Assembly (NCBI RefSeq): GCF_901709675.1
Contig: NC_051105.1
Span: 13,564,604-13,628,603 of the forward strand
Source of the DNA: Syngnathus acus
Lineage: Eukaryota; Chordata; Actinopteri; Syngnathiformes; Syngnathidae
Length of the DNA stretch: 64,000 nt
Direction of reading: 5' to 3'
Shown: piece by piece, positions 21,126 to 32,107 of the stretch
How the letters are laid out: every line of letters begins with the position of its first letter
Numbering within the stretch: the first letter of the stretch is position 1
Program-made: the position numbers and the translations under genes
Notes under the pieces: generated by a model
Seen by the model: only the letters and a program-made list of their open reading frames with translations
Database searches by the model: none
Told to the model about the DNA's origin: nothing

Positions 21126-23578
21126 TATCAAAGTCAAAGTCTGCTTTATTGTCAATTTCTTCACATGTCAAGACAGACAAAGAGATTGAAATTGCGTTTC
21201 CTACTATCCCACGGTGACAAGACATATTACACCCAATTGGTCCACAGACAAACAAAACACTCAAGTAAACAATCCAAAAAGAAAAAATCAGAAGGCACAT
21301 ACAATGAATAAATAAGAGCAATGAATAAATAAGAGCAACATGGTTAAAATGGAGCAATTGTACATACAGCAGACAGTCAGTATAATAGCGCAAAAGTACG
21401 GGAGGAGTAGTGCAAGTGGAGTAGTGCAAGGCAGCCATCGTGGCCCAAAAGGCCAGGACGTTATGCAGCTGAGGGTGGAGGGGGGAGAGAGTTCAGGATC
21501 CTAACAGCCTGGAGTATGAAGCTGTTGGTGAGTCTGGTGGTGCGAGAGCGCGGGCTCCTGTACCTCTTCCCAGAGGGCAGAAGATCAAACAAAGAGTGAG
21601 CGGGGTGACTCACATCACACACAATCGTGGTCGCCTTGCGGGTGAGATGGGAGGTGGAAATGTCCTTCAGGGAGGGGAGTGAAGCACCAATAATCTTACA
21701 AGCTGTGTTCACTATGTGCTGCAGGGCCTTCATGTTGTATTCAGTGCAGCTACCACCCCAAACAGCGATACAACTGGAGAGGACGCTCTCAATGGTGCCA
21801 CGGTAGAATGTGGTCATGATGGCCGGAGGAGCACTTATTCGCCTGAGTTTCCGCAGGAAGTATAGGCGGCGCTGAGCTTTCTTCGCCAGTGATGCAGTGT
21901 TGGTGGTCCAGGAGAGGTCCTCACTGATGTGCACCCCCAGGAATCTGGTGCTGCTCACCCTCTCCACCACAGCACCGTCGATGGTCAGTGGCAGGTGTTG
22001 GGTGTGACCCTTCCGGAAGTCAACAACAATCTCCTTGGTCTTGTTGACGTTCAGCAGGAGGTTGTTGTCCCTGCACCACGTGGCCAGAAGGTCGACCTCC
22101 GACCTGTATTGAGTCTCGTCACCCTCGGTGATGAGACCCACCAGAGTCGTGTCGTCGGCATATTTCAGCACGCGGTTGCTGCTGTAAGTTGCAGTGCAGT
22201 CATGCGTCAGCAGGGTGAAGAGCAGCGGACTGAGCACGCAGCCTTGGGGGGCCCCCGTGCTCAGCGTGATGCTGGCAGAGATATTATCGCCAACACGTAC
22301 TACCTGAGGCCTCTGACAGAGGAAGTCCAGTAGCCAGTTGCAGAGGTAGGTACTGAGGCCCCGCTTGACGAGTTTGCAGATGAGTAGCTGTGGAACAATG
22401 GTGTTGAATGCAGAACTGAAGTCCACAAACAGCAATCTCACATACGAGTCCCTTCTCTCCAGGTGGGTGAGGGCTGAGTGGAGGGCAGAGCAGATGGCAT
22501 CCTCAGAGGACTGTTTGGCTCCGTACGCAAACTGGAAGGGGTCTATGGTGGGGTGGAGAATGGATCTGATGTGCTCCATGACAAGCCGCTCAAAGCACTT
22601 CATGATGATGGGTGTCAGTGCCACGGGGCGGTAGTCATTGAAGCAGGATGGAGCAGGTTTCTTCGGCACAGGTGGCAGCCTTGAAACATGATGGGACGAT
22701 AGCCTGCTGCAGGGAAATGTTAAAGATGTCCGTAAAGACACTCATCAGCTCCTCAGCGCAGTCCTTCAGCGCCCGACCTGGGATGTTGTCTGGGCCCGCC
22801 GCCTTACGGGTGTTGATAGCGGCAAGCGACCACCTCACGCTATCGGCAGAGAGGCACAGGGGCTGCTCGTGTGGAGGGGGAGGGGTCTTCAGCGGATAAG
22901 TGTTGTTCTGAGCGTCGAAGCGAGCAAAGAAGTGGTTCAGATCGTTGAGCAGAGGGATGTTGCCCTCACAGCTCTGCGGCGCGGGCTTGTAGTCCGTGAT
23001 GGTCTGAATGCCTTGCCATAGGCTCCGTGCGTCCCTGCTGTCTTTGAAGTGGGCGGTAATCTTGCAAGAGAATGCCTTTTTCGCTTCCTTGATGCACCGG
23101 GACAGGTCGGCCCTCGCTGTTCTCAAGCCAGCCTCATCGCTAGCTCTGAAGGCTTTGTCTCTGGCCCTCAGCAGCCTGAACACAGCCCCTGTCAGCCATG
23201 GTTTCCAGTTAGCCCGAGTGACGATGCATTTTGTGTGGGTCACATCATCAATGCACTTCGTGATGTAAGAGGAAACAGAGTCAGTATACTCTATGTCCGT
23301 CTGATTGTTGCAAGTGGCTGCCTGCTTAAACATTTCCCAGTCAGTTGTGTCAAAGCAGTCTCGAAGCGCATCAGAGGCACCCTCAGGCCACACTCTTACC
23401 CGCTTGCGAACCGGCCTGGATGATTTCATTCTTTGTCTGTATGCGGGCATAAGCAAGACAGTGATATGGTCAGAAAGTCCAAGATGGGGGAGGGGGGTGG
23501 CTTTGAAAGCTCCTTTATGTGTAGTGTAGACTAGGTCCAGGAAGCTGTCACCACGTGTTGGAAAATTAACATGCTGGT
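21126..23578 (-). mobile_element. L2-type LINE, main body
   Basis: 3' UTR at 21126-21460, then RT, linker and the end of the endonuclease (GDSFLDLVYTTHKG and GLSDHITVLLMP) up to about 23578, where orientation flips. It is one of at least five L2-like copies in the window. Confidence 0.85.
21461..23560 (-). pseudogene. L2-type LINE endonuclease C-end and reverse transcriptase
   Basis: From 5' to 3' on the minus strand: the endonuclease end (SDHITVLL), a linker of 260 residues with AINTRKAAGPDNIPGRALK, a frameshift near 22650, then an open RT frame with FNDYRPVALTPIIMKCFERL, LFVDFSSAFNTIVPQLL, GAPQGCVLSPLLF and LKYADDTTLVG (the catalytic YADD). The C-terminal LPSGKRYRSPRSRT region is complete and the stop is at 21461. 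Only one clear frameshift, so a fairly young copy. Endonuclease N-terminal sequence is present only in the inverted piece at 23640-24010. Confidence 0.85.
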
Positions 23579-24010
23579 GAAGCCTCGGAAAAACAGACTT
23601 TAGGTTAGGCTAAACTAAGGGCTAAGCGGCGCGCTGAAAAGTGCCGTTTTAAACCTCCTGTACACTCCGTGATCCTGGCGAACATCAACTCACTGCAGAA
23701 TAAGACTGATGAGCTGGCTGCGCTGGTGAAGACTCTAAAGTCATTCAGAGAGTGCAGTTTGCGGTGGTTCTGTGAAACATGGCTAACGGCAAGCTACTGG
23801 GCTTCAGCATGATCAGAGACATCAAAGGCTGTGGGAAGAGTAAAGGTGGTGGTCTCACCCTGTATGTGAATGTTAGGTGGTGCCATCCTGGGCATGTGTA
23901 CATTAGGACTTCCATCTGCTCCAGTGACATTGAACTTTTGGCGGGGAGCCTGCGTCATTACTATCTGCCCAGGGAGTTTGGACATAATTTGGGCCTTTTG
24001 AGAGGTCATA
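23579..24010 (+). pseudogene. Inverted 5' piece of the L2 LINE (endonuclease)
   Basis: The plus strand encodes the AP endonuclease start: HSVILANINSLQNKTDELA, then WFCETWL, a GGG..LYVN-like stretch and ITICPGS near 23970. It abuts the minus-strand LINE body head to head, as expected from twin priming. Confidence 0.7.
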
Positions 24011-24231
24011 TTTTTTCGAACTCGTTTTTTTCTAACGTACTTCATTAAAAAAATAAATCCAATTCCAATTTGCGATTTTCACAATGTGGCAGTACCCCGA
24101 CGTGGCCAGGGTAGTGAGGGTGCTTTATAGCAGCTCACAGCTCAAGTGTGTTAGTGTCAAGGCGAAGGCCTTCACACTGATGTTATTCCGGTACTTTATT
24201 GTGTGAAGGCGAAGGCAAAGTGCCCCCAAAT

Positions 24232-24303
24232 TGAACAGGAAGTGAACAGGAAGTCCACCTAAACGAACAGGAAGTGGACCAAATCGAACAGGAAGTGCCC
24301 AAA
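24232..24303. repeat. GAACAGGAAGT tandem repeat
   Basis: Four units of about 17-22 bp sharing GAACAGGAAGT. Confidence 0.85.
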
Positions 24304-25457
24304 ATTACTGTAAATTCCGGACTATAAGCCGCACCGGACTATAAACCGCACCAGCTAAAATTGGGGGATATTTTAGTTTTTTTCTTATATAAGCCGCACC
24401 GGACTATAAGCCGCACGTGCACACGCGTTTTTTTACAAAGAAAGACCGTTCACAGAAAGCCTTTTTAAAGTTTTAATAACATACTTTAACATGTCTTTCT
24501 AAACATTGCCTGTGACGCAGCAGTAGTACCGCAGCAACACGGAAGTGTGCACGCGAGTTATTAACAAAGAAAGACTGGACACAGAAAGCTTTTTTTAAAG
24601 TTTTAATAACATACCTTAACATTTCTTTCCAAACACTGCCCGTGACGCGGCAGTAATACCGCAGCAACACGGAAGTAACACAAGACTAATAGGGCTGGAT
24701 TAAAAAAAACATACCCGGTAAAAGTCACTGAGACGCGGCGGTAACACAGCAGCAACACGGTAGTACAGCACCAACAGGGCTCGTTAAAAAACATACCAGT
24801 AAAAGTAAAAAAAGAGCTTCGTCTTCTTCATCTTCCTCCTGTGCACTGAAACCATCGAAGTCTTCCTCCTCAGCGTCCGATTGGAATAGCGTTAGATATC
24901 CTTCGCCTCACACTTTCTCAGTCTCTCTTTCGTCGTCGCTTTTATGCATTTCTTCGAGTGTGATGAGGGTCTGTTCATGCTAATTTTATTCATGCACGAA
25001 GCGCTAAATTACATTAAACTAGCGAGCGACACGTATAGCTCCGGAGTGGACGGGACCACGAAATAAAGAAAAAGGGTGACGCAACACAATGTCATCAACA
25101 TCGACTGCCTTTAGCTTAAAAGCGGCTTCATATGCATTTCTTTTGTCCCCCATAATGACGGTTTGTGTATAAAAGCTTCCTTTCAGTAATGTCCGTCTTG
25201 ATCTCGTTCTGTCTCTTCTTTGTGTGAATTATACGGCACTATTCGCCTGGCGGATGGACATGCGATCAACACACCACTTTTCTCCCCAGTGACCGTGTCC
25301 ATATATCCCTCCGTCCAGCAAAGCGGTGCCGCACAACAGTCCACAGCCTTTTTACGAGTGTATAAAAGTGATCGTCATCACAAAAACCACGGAAATAATC
25401 ATATATAAGCCCCCCATAATGATGGTTTGTGTATAAAAGCAGGTGTCCACGTTGTAA

Positions 25458-25505
25458 CATGAGATAGAATAGAATAGAATAGATCTTTATTGTCATTGTC
25501 ACATA
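25458..25505 (-). repeat. LINE 3' tail fragment, (AGAAT)n
   Basis: GATAGAATAGAATAGAATAG followed by ATCTTTATTGTCATTGTCAC is the 3' extremity of a fish LINE, too short to classify. Confidence 0.5.
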
Positions 25506-25779
25506 TTTACACAGAAAGATGATACACAGAAAGATTTTTTTACAGTAATTTTTAATTACCATAAATACATGCATTTTTCCAAAAAGTGCACGGCAGTAAC
25601 ACAGCAGCAACACATCTGGTTAAAAAAATAACCAGCCTACCAGAAAAGTCATTGATCGCTTACTGTAAATAAATGTCTTTTTCCAAAAAGTGCCTGTAAC
25701 ACGGGAACAACACGGCAATAACAGCAGCAACACGACAGTAACACCGCTGGTTAAAAAAATAACCAGCCTTCCAGAAAAG

Positions 25780-27260
25780 TCATTGATCGCTATCTTCATC
25801 TTCCTCCTGTGCACTAAAACCACTGAAGTCGTCTTCTTCAGTGTCGGACTTGAACAGGCTCAGGATGACTTCGTCAGACACTTTCACACCGTCTCTCTCT
25901 TTTTCGTTGTCGCTCTCACTGTCACTTTCGTCTCGAGGCGAAGTTGTGCTCGCGCCGTTCTCTTCATCACGCAGCAGTCCAGCCTTTCGAAACCCGTTGG
26001 TGATCGTGGATTTTTTCACACTGCCCCACGCGGTCAGGATCCACTGGCAGACTTGAGCAAAGGTTGCTCTTCGCATGCGGCCAGTTTTGGTGAATGATTT
26101 CTCACCGCTGTTCATCCACGCCTCCCACTCAACTTGGAGTGCCACTTTAAATGCACGATTCACACTGATGTCGAGTGGCTGCAAATACTTTGTTGTTCCC
26201 CCAGGAATCACAGCTGGAATTGAGTTTGTCTTCTTGATGGCAGCTTTCACAGAATCTGTGATATGGGCCCTCATGCTGTCCAAAACGAGCAGTTTTTTTT
26301 TCTGTGAAAAAATCCTCCTGGTCGCTTGCCGTAGCACTCCGCCAGCCATTCCTTCATTAGGCTTTCCATCATCCACCCTTTCGTGTTTACTTTCACGACG
26401 ATGCCTTTCGGGAGGTTTTCTTTTGGCATAGTCATCCGCTTAAAAATCACCATTGGTGGAAGCTTTTGTCTGGATGCTGTGCAGCTCAGAACACAAGTGA
26501 AATGCGTTCTCTCATGGCCAGTTGTTTTCAGCATGACGGAGGATTCACCTTTCCTGTTTACAGTCCTAGTGAGAGGCAAGTCAAACGTCAAAGGCACTTC
26601 ATCCATATTTATGATCTCGTCTGGTCCGATGGAATTCTCAGCTATCTTTGTTTGTGTGAATTTGTGGAAGTTTGTAACTTTTTCCTCGTAGTCGGAAGGG
26701 AGTTGCTGACACACAGTCGTCCGTGCCCTGATTGACAGGCCCTTTCTCATAAATCTGACACACCACGATGGTCCACCTATAAAATCTTCAATCTTCTTTT
26801 CGGTGGCGATTGTTTTGGCTTTCAGTCGGATCTGCACGGTGGAAACACCTCGGCCGTCTGCTCTCTGTGTGTTCACCCAGTCTTCAAGAATGTTTTCAAC
26901 TTCGGGCCATCTGCTTTTATTACCTCTGAAAGCTTTTGTCGTCTTTTTGCATTGTGTCAGTTCTTCACGCTGCCGTCTCCAACGTCTCACCATCGATTCA
27001 TTGATGGCAAGCTTACGTGCCGCAGTTCTATTTCCCTCTTTGACAGCCAAATCGATTGCTTTTAACTTAAAAGCTGCATCAAATGACTTTCTTCGTGTTT
27101 TCTCCATGATGAGGGTGTGTGCGTGAACCGCGAAATTTTCAAAACACAAACTAGCATGTCTTCTTCGGCGCATTATCTCTTCTTCGTCTGTCTCGCTCTT
27201 GCTTCCTGCTAGAGCGCCCCCTGGAGGCCGTAAAAATCCATAAATACGGCGCGCCGCCAT
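25780..27260 (-). pseudogene. pogo/POGK-like DDE transposase, one frameshift
   Basis: From the ATG at 27260 the frame reads MAARRIYGF. A Brinker-type DNA-binding segment follows at about residues 55-100 (FDAAFKLKAIDLAVKEGN, SMVRRWRRQREEL), then a CENP-B-type segment (WVNTQRADGRGVS to SWCVRFMRKGLSIRART) and the catalytic domain with INMDEVPLTFD (first Asp) and a VLDSMRAHIT block (second Asp). A frame slip in the T run at about 26288-26298 separates the 329-codon first part from the 198-codon second part, which contains IPAVIPGGTTKYLQPLDISV (third Asp) and an acidic tail. No other stop was seen. Length and layout fit POGK/Tigger-type transposases. Confidence 0.88.
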
Positions 27261-27736
27261 TTAAGCCTCGGGGTTCAAAGTAACCTTCTGAATAAAATGC
27301 ATTAAAAGTTCACGTTCATTACAACTTGTTTTTGGTGAGCAAAATGTCAGAAGAATTTAATTTAAATGCTGATTGATTGGGTTTTAATACAATGCAGATG
27401 GTCCAAACAGCGCCACTGCTTTGTGTAATCTCTGAGTCACATGGCAGAGTAAGAGAAAGGGTTTAGAGCCCTTTGACGCAGGTCACCTAGCGTGCATTCC
27501 TACTAAAGCTCATAATAGTCACAAGCAACACAGCCAGAATAAGCAGCAGCCATAGTAGTGTTTCAAAATAGTATTTTTGTTGTTGGTTTTTTCTTCAAGA
27601 TACCGCAGTGTATAAAAGTGATCAAGTCATCACAAAAATCACGAAAAAAGTCCTTATATAAGCCGCACCTGACTATAAGCCGCAGGGTTCAAAATTTTGG
27701 AAAAAAGTCGCGGCTTATAGTCCGGAATTTACGGTA

Positions 27737-29174
27737 ATATATAATATAGCAGACAAACTCAGTGATATTTGGGAAGTGAAATGACGTTTATAAGATTTAC
27801 AGAAAGCGTGCAATCATCACATAACAAAAGTAGGTAGGTGCATAATTTTGGGCACCCCAACAGAAAAATTACATCAATATTTAGTAGATCCTCCTTTTGG
27901 AGAAATAACAGCCACTAAACGCTTCCTATAGCTTCCAATGAGAGTCTGGATTCTGGTTGAAAGTATTTTTGACGATTCTTCTTTACAAAACATCTCTAGT
28001 TCAGTCAGGTTTGATAGTTTCCGAGCATGGACAGCCTGCTTTAAACAACACCAAAGATTTTCAATAATATTCAGGTCTGGGGACTGAGATTGGCATTCCA
28101 GAATGTTGTACTTGTTCCTCTGCATGAATTTGAACAGTGTTTGGGGTCGTTGTCTTGTTGAAGTATCCAGCCCCTACGCAGCTTCAACTTTGTCACTGAA
28201 TCCTGAACATTGTTCGCAAGAATCTGCTGATACTGACTGGAATCCATGCGACCTTCAACTTTAACAAGATTGCCAGTACCTGCACTGGCCACACAGCCCC
28301 ACAGCATGATGGAACCACTACCAAATTTGACTGTGGGTAGCAAGTGTTTGTCCCGGAATGCTGTGTTCTTCTTCCGCCATGCATAATGCCCCTTGTTATG
28401 TCCAAATAACGCAAGTTTAGTTTCAGCACTTTATTCCAAAATGAAGCTGGCTTGTCAAAAATTGAGGCATGTGCGCAGAAAAGGCTTCTGCCGCATTACT
28501 CTCCCATGCAGCATCTCCTTGTGCAAAGCATGCTGAATAGTTGAACACAGTGACATCATCTGCAGCAAGATCATGTTGTACGTGTAGGTCTTTGAAGCTG
28601 GTCTGTGGGTTGACTTTGACTGTTCTCACCATCCTTCGCCTCTGCTTATCTGAGATTTTTCTTAGCCTGCCACTCCGGGCCTAGAACTGTGCCTGTGGCC
28701 TTCTATTTTCATACTATGTTCCTCACAGTGGAGACTGACAGCTAAAATCTCTGAGCTAGCTTTTTGTATCCTTCCAAAGCATGACGTTGAACAATCTTTG
28801 TTTTCAGGTCATTTGTCAGTTGTTTTGAGGCTCCCATGTTCCCTAACCCTAACTTGCAACTGGCCACCTTAAATACCATTTCTCATGATTGGCTTCACCT
28901 GTGTATGTAGATCAGTTCCAATAATTAGTCATAAAGGTATTCAAGTCAATAAAACAACAAGGGTGCCCAAATTTATGCAACTGCTTACTTTTGTTTAAAT
29001 AATGATTGCACACTTTCTGTAAATACGATAGACTTCATTTCCCTTCTCAAATACCACTGTGGTTGTCTGCTATATGATATATTTAACTGAAATTGCTGAT
29101 CCGAACAACCAATGATTTGTAAAGCAAAATATTGAAAATTATCAAGGGTGCCCGAACCTTTTCATACGACTGTA
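27737..29174 (-). mobile_element. Tc1-type element, left end truncated
   Basis: The right inverted repeat ends TTTTCATACGACTG plus TA at 29173-29174. The inner part of the left repeat (AGCAGACAAACTCAGTGATA) is present but its outer ~75 bases are missing exactly where the pogo-like element ends, so the pogo insertion or a deletion removed them. Confidence 0.85.
27874..28632 (-). pseudogene. Tc1-type transposase, decayed
   Basis: Fragments in order: TVKVNPQTSFKDLHVQ (N-terminal region), FGSGSIMLWGCVASAGTGNL, WILQQDNDPKHCSN (second Asp), then SPDLNIIENLWCCLK (third catalytic residue, Glu). At least three frame changes. Confidence 0.85.
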
Positions 29175-29212
29175 TTTATTTAATTGTTTATTTATAATTT
29201 ATTACTACTCAC

Positions 29213-29355
29213 AATATCTGGGATCTTGTAAGAAGGTTGAAACCACTCCTTGATTCTCCTCCTCTGAAACAGCGGGATGTATGCTATGAATGGTATTAGA
29301 ATAACAAGAACAAGCACTATGGCAAAACTTTTCTCAATTTTTTTTGTTCCTGGGC
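29213..29355 (-). CDS. Class II cytokine receptor gene A, transmembrane exon
   Basis: Acceptor TGTGTTTTCCAG (ends 29356), donor GTGAGTAG from 29212, 143 bases. It encodes PGTKKIEK, a membrane span FAIVLVLVILIPFIAYIPL, a basic stop-transfer QRRRIKEW and FQPSYKIPDI. A F.PP..(L/I)P juxtamembrane motif like FQPSYKIP is typical of receptor chains of this family and is where JAK kinases dock. Phase 1 entry fits the A left over at the end of 52957-53098 and phase 0 exit fits the tail exon. Coding lies in a short stretch of unique DNA between a Tc1 and a large repeat nest. Identity as part of gene A is inferred from strand, order, phase and content. Confidence 0.82.
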
Positions 29356-29512
29356 CTGGAAAACACAAAAATAGAGACAAAATCTGTAAGATTTTTTATG
29401 CATTTCAAATAATTGAAACAAATGTCTGTCATGCAAGAAAGGCCTGACCACAAATAGTTTTAACATAGAAAGAGTGGAATGGGTGTAACCACACTAAACA
29501 ACCTACCAACCC

Positions 29513-29570
29513 ACACACACACACACACACACACGTACGCACACACACGCACACACGTATCGTATTTATA
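29513..29570. repeat. (CA)n microsatellite
   Basis: CA dinucleotide run with interspersed CG steps. Confidence 0.9.
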
Positions 29571-29802
29571 TTTACATTATTTATACATTATTTTCTGTAT
29601 GTCATTTATACTTTTAATATAGTACCGTAATTTTCGGACTATAAGTCGCACCGGAGTATAAGTCGCACCAGCCATAAAATGCCCAAAAAAGTGAAAAAAA
29701 ACATATATAAGTCGCTCCGGAGTATAAGTCGCATTTTGGGGGGCAATTTATTCGACAAAATCCAACACCAAGAACAGTCATGAATGAGCAACAACAGGCT
29801 AA

Positions 29803-31781
29803 ACGATAGGTATGCTAACGTGACATAAACACAAACTAAGAGCTGAGAACGGCCCTGACGTAAAATTCAGAGTTATTCAAAAAACTATTACCGTTTTTTT
29901 CCGTGTATAATACGCAAAATTTAACTAATTTATTGTCCTAAAATCTGGGGTGCGCATTATACATGGGTACAATTTTTTTTAAATTTTTAAAAAAAAATTA
30001 TTATTATTTTTTTTTTTTTTTAAGAAAATCATGGTACTGGTACGAGTATTGATTTATGTATTGTTCTCTTCTTGTCATGTTGTGAAAGAATGTGGGTTGA
30101 ATAAATACCGAAAGAACAATAGTGTGTTTGTACTGTGCTCTGGTCATTTCGTCAAAGAAGGGATAATAGTCCTCTTCTCTTCTTGACTGACAATGAATGT
30201 GATAGCTTAATACAATCAGCAAATAACAAAATGCGTATTACAGGTAATATTTTATTTCACAACACTTTGCCTTGTTCCTTTCGTCTCTGCTGTTCACTTC
30301 AAACACGCTCCATACGAACGCAATGCTCTCGTATCAGACGCTTGCTCGATCACCTGCTCGTTTGCTGTCACAATGTACCCTACACAAATCCGAAACATTT
30401 GTTGCGGCTCCGAGTCACGACGAGGGGCAAGTTTTGGTTTCCAAGGGTGTTATTATTCCTCTTCAACGTCTCTCCCATACAGAGCCGCCTTTTTCACATG
30501 TCCGCACGTCACTTTCCTCTCTTTTCATCTGATCGCGGTGGTGCCTTTATGGGCAGTCGGAGAAATCAACGCCAACAAAAAAAATACATCCAGCCTAGTT
30601 AAGACCATACCAAAGACTATAAAAATGGGACCCATTGCCTCCCTGCGTGTGTGACGATCATTGGGACTTAAAAAAAAAAAAGAAAAAAAAAAAATTAAAA
30701 AAAAAAAAAAAAAAATTGGGTGCGTATTATACATGGGTACAGGCTTTTTTCCAGCATCAACATGCCATTGTTAGGGTGCGTATTATACATGGGGGCGTAT
30801 TATACACGGAAAAAAACGGTACATAAATAACACGTTAATAAAACCATCTGTGTCACTCCAATTCATTAAATCCATCAATCGTCCTTTGTCAACAATGCGT
30901 GCGCGCCGCTGACGGCTCTTGCACTTCAAAATATTCCACAGGCCCATATAACGATATATAAATTATATATCAAATAACTATTATATAAGCAATAATGTTA
31001 TCAAACCATCTGTGCACTCTAAATCATTAAATCCATCGATCAAATTCCTCGTCCTTTGTCAACAACGCCGCGCGTGCGTGCGCCCTGACGTCAGCCTTGT
31101 CGTTATTCCACAGATCTACTATATAACTATATTGTAGCGTTAACAAAGTTCAAGGAAAGACGTGGGTTTGGTAAACGGCTCTTTATTTAACGAAACAAAC
31201 TTACAGGCGTGTGGCGGCGTGGACTTCCAGCCACAGAAATGGAAGAGAGCTCCATAGACGATAGGTATGCTAACGTGACATAAACACAAAATAAGAGCTG
31301 AGAACGGCCCTGACGTAAAATTCAGAGTTATTCAAAAAACTATTACATAAATAACACGTTAATAAAACCATCTGTGTCACTCCAATTCATTAAATCCATC
31401 AATCGTCCTTTGTCAACAATGCGTGCGCGCCGCTGACGGCTCTTGCACTTCAAAATATTCCACAGGCCCATATAACGATATATAAATTATATATCAAATA
31501 ACTATTATTTAAGCAATAATGTTATCAAACCATCTGTGCACTCTAAATCATTAAATCCATCGATCAAATTCCTCGTCCTTTGTCAACAACGCCGCGCGTG
31601 CGTGCGCCCTGACGTCAGCCTCGTCGTTATTCCACAGATCTACTATATAACTATATTGTAGCGTTAACAAAGTTCAAGGAAAGACGTGGGTTTGGTAAAC
31701 GGCTCTTTATTTAACAAAACAAACTTACAGGCGTGTGGCGGCGTGGACTTCCAGCCACGGAAATGGAAGAGAGCTCCATAG
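29803..31781. repeat. 524-bp tandem duplication inside P1
   Basis: Copy A is 29803-31257 and copy B 31258-31781, both starting ACGATAGGTATGCTAACGTG and ending GAGAGCTCCATAG. Without E2 and its extra TA, copy A is also 524 bases. Only a few single-base differences separate them, so the duplication is young. Confidence 0.92.
29889..30821 (+). mobile_element. E-family MITE, copy E2
   Basis: Element 29891-30819 with CCGTTTTTTTCCGTGTATAA at the left and TTATACACGGAAAAAAACGG at the right, flanked by TA. The AFC-like SINE is present with an internal deletion (GCCTCCCTGCGTGTGTGACG). The empty site AAACTATTACATAAATAAC is preserved in copy B of the duplication, at 31338-31356. Confidence 0.95.
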
Positions 31782-31784
31782 AAT

Positions 31785-32020
31785 AGGACCGGGCGTGCGT
31801 AAAAGCCATAACCGAGCCCCATCCACCGTCCCCGGACAGCCACCCGGCCGAGCGCCGGCCCTCGACTTCCATCCACGGAGGTGAAAGACAGCTCGGTAGA
31901 GTAGGACCGGGCATGCGTAAAAGCATTGTCCGAGCCCCATCCACCGTCCCTGGACAGCCACCCGGCCGAACGCCGGCCCCCGACTTCAATCCACGGAAGT
32001 GAAAGAGAGCTCCGTCGAGT
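31785..32020. repeat. 118-bp GC-rich minisatellite, two units
   Basis: Units start AGGACCGGGCGTGCGTAAAA at 31785 and 31903. They include CCCCATCCACCGTCCCCGGA and GACTTCCATCCACGGAGGTG. Confidence 0.92.
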
Positions 32021-32049
32021 CAATCTTTGTCCTTTATGTAAACAACGCC

Positions 32050-32107
32050 GCGTCGCGCTGCTGACGTCGCGCTGCTGACGTCGCGCTGCTGACGTCGCGC
32101 TGCTGAC
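32050..32107. repeat. 14-bp tandem repeat
   Basis: Four copies of CGTCGCGCTGCTGA. Confidence 0.95.

Larger units (their letters stand above)
24306..27736 (-). mobile_element. pogo/POGK-like transposon, composite
   Basis: The element runs 24308-27734 and is flanked by TA. Left end CTGTAAATTCCGGACTATAA, right end TTATAGTCCGGAATTTACGG, each followed by internal CCGCACCGGACTATAA repeats. It holds a transposase at 25780-27260 and, on its left, the debris of a second deleted copy (24800-25410): a C-terminal coding piece near 24800-24950, an N-terminal piece near 25100-25150, and an internal right-end block at 25360-25410. Repeats of about 125 bp with ACACAGCAGCAACACGG occur at 24430-24780 and 25560-25760. 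Confidence 0.88.

Noticed and set aside
21929-23529. Several plus-strand ORFs of 60-134 codons
   Set aside because: Antisense shadows of the L2 reverse transcriptase and linker.
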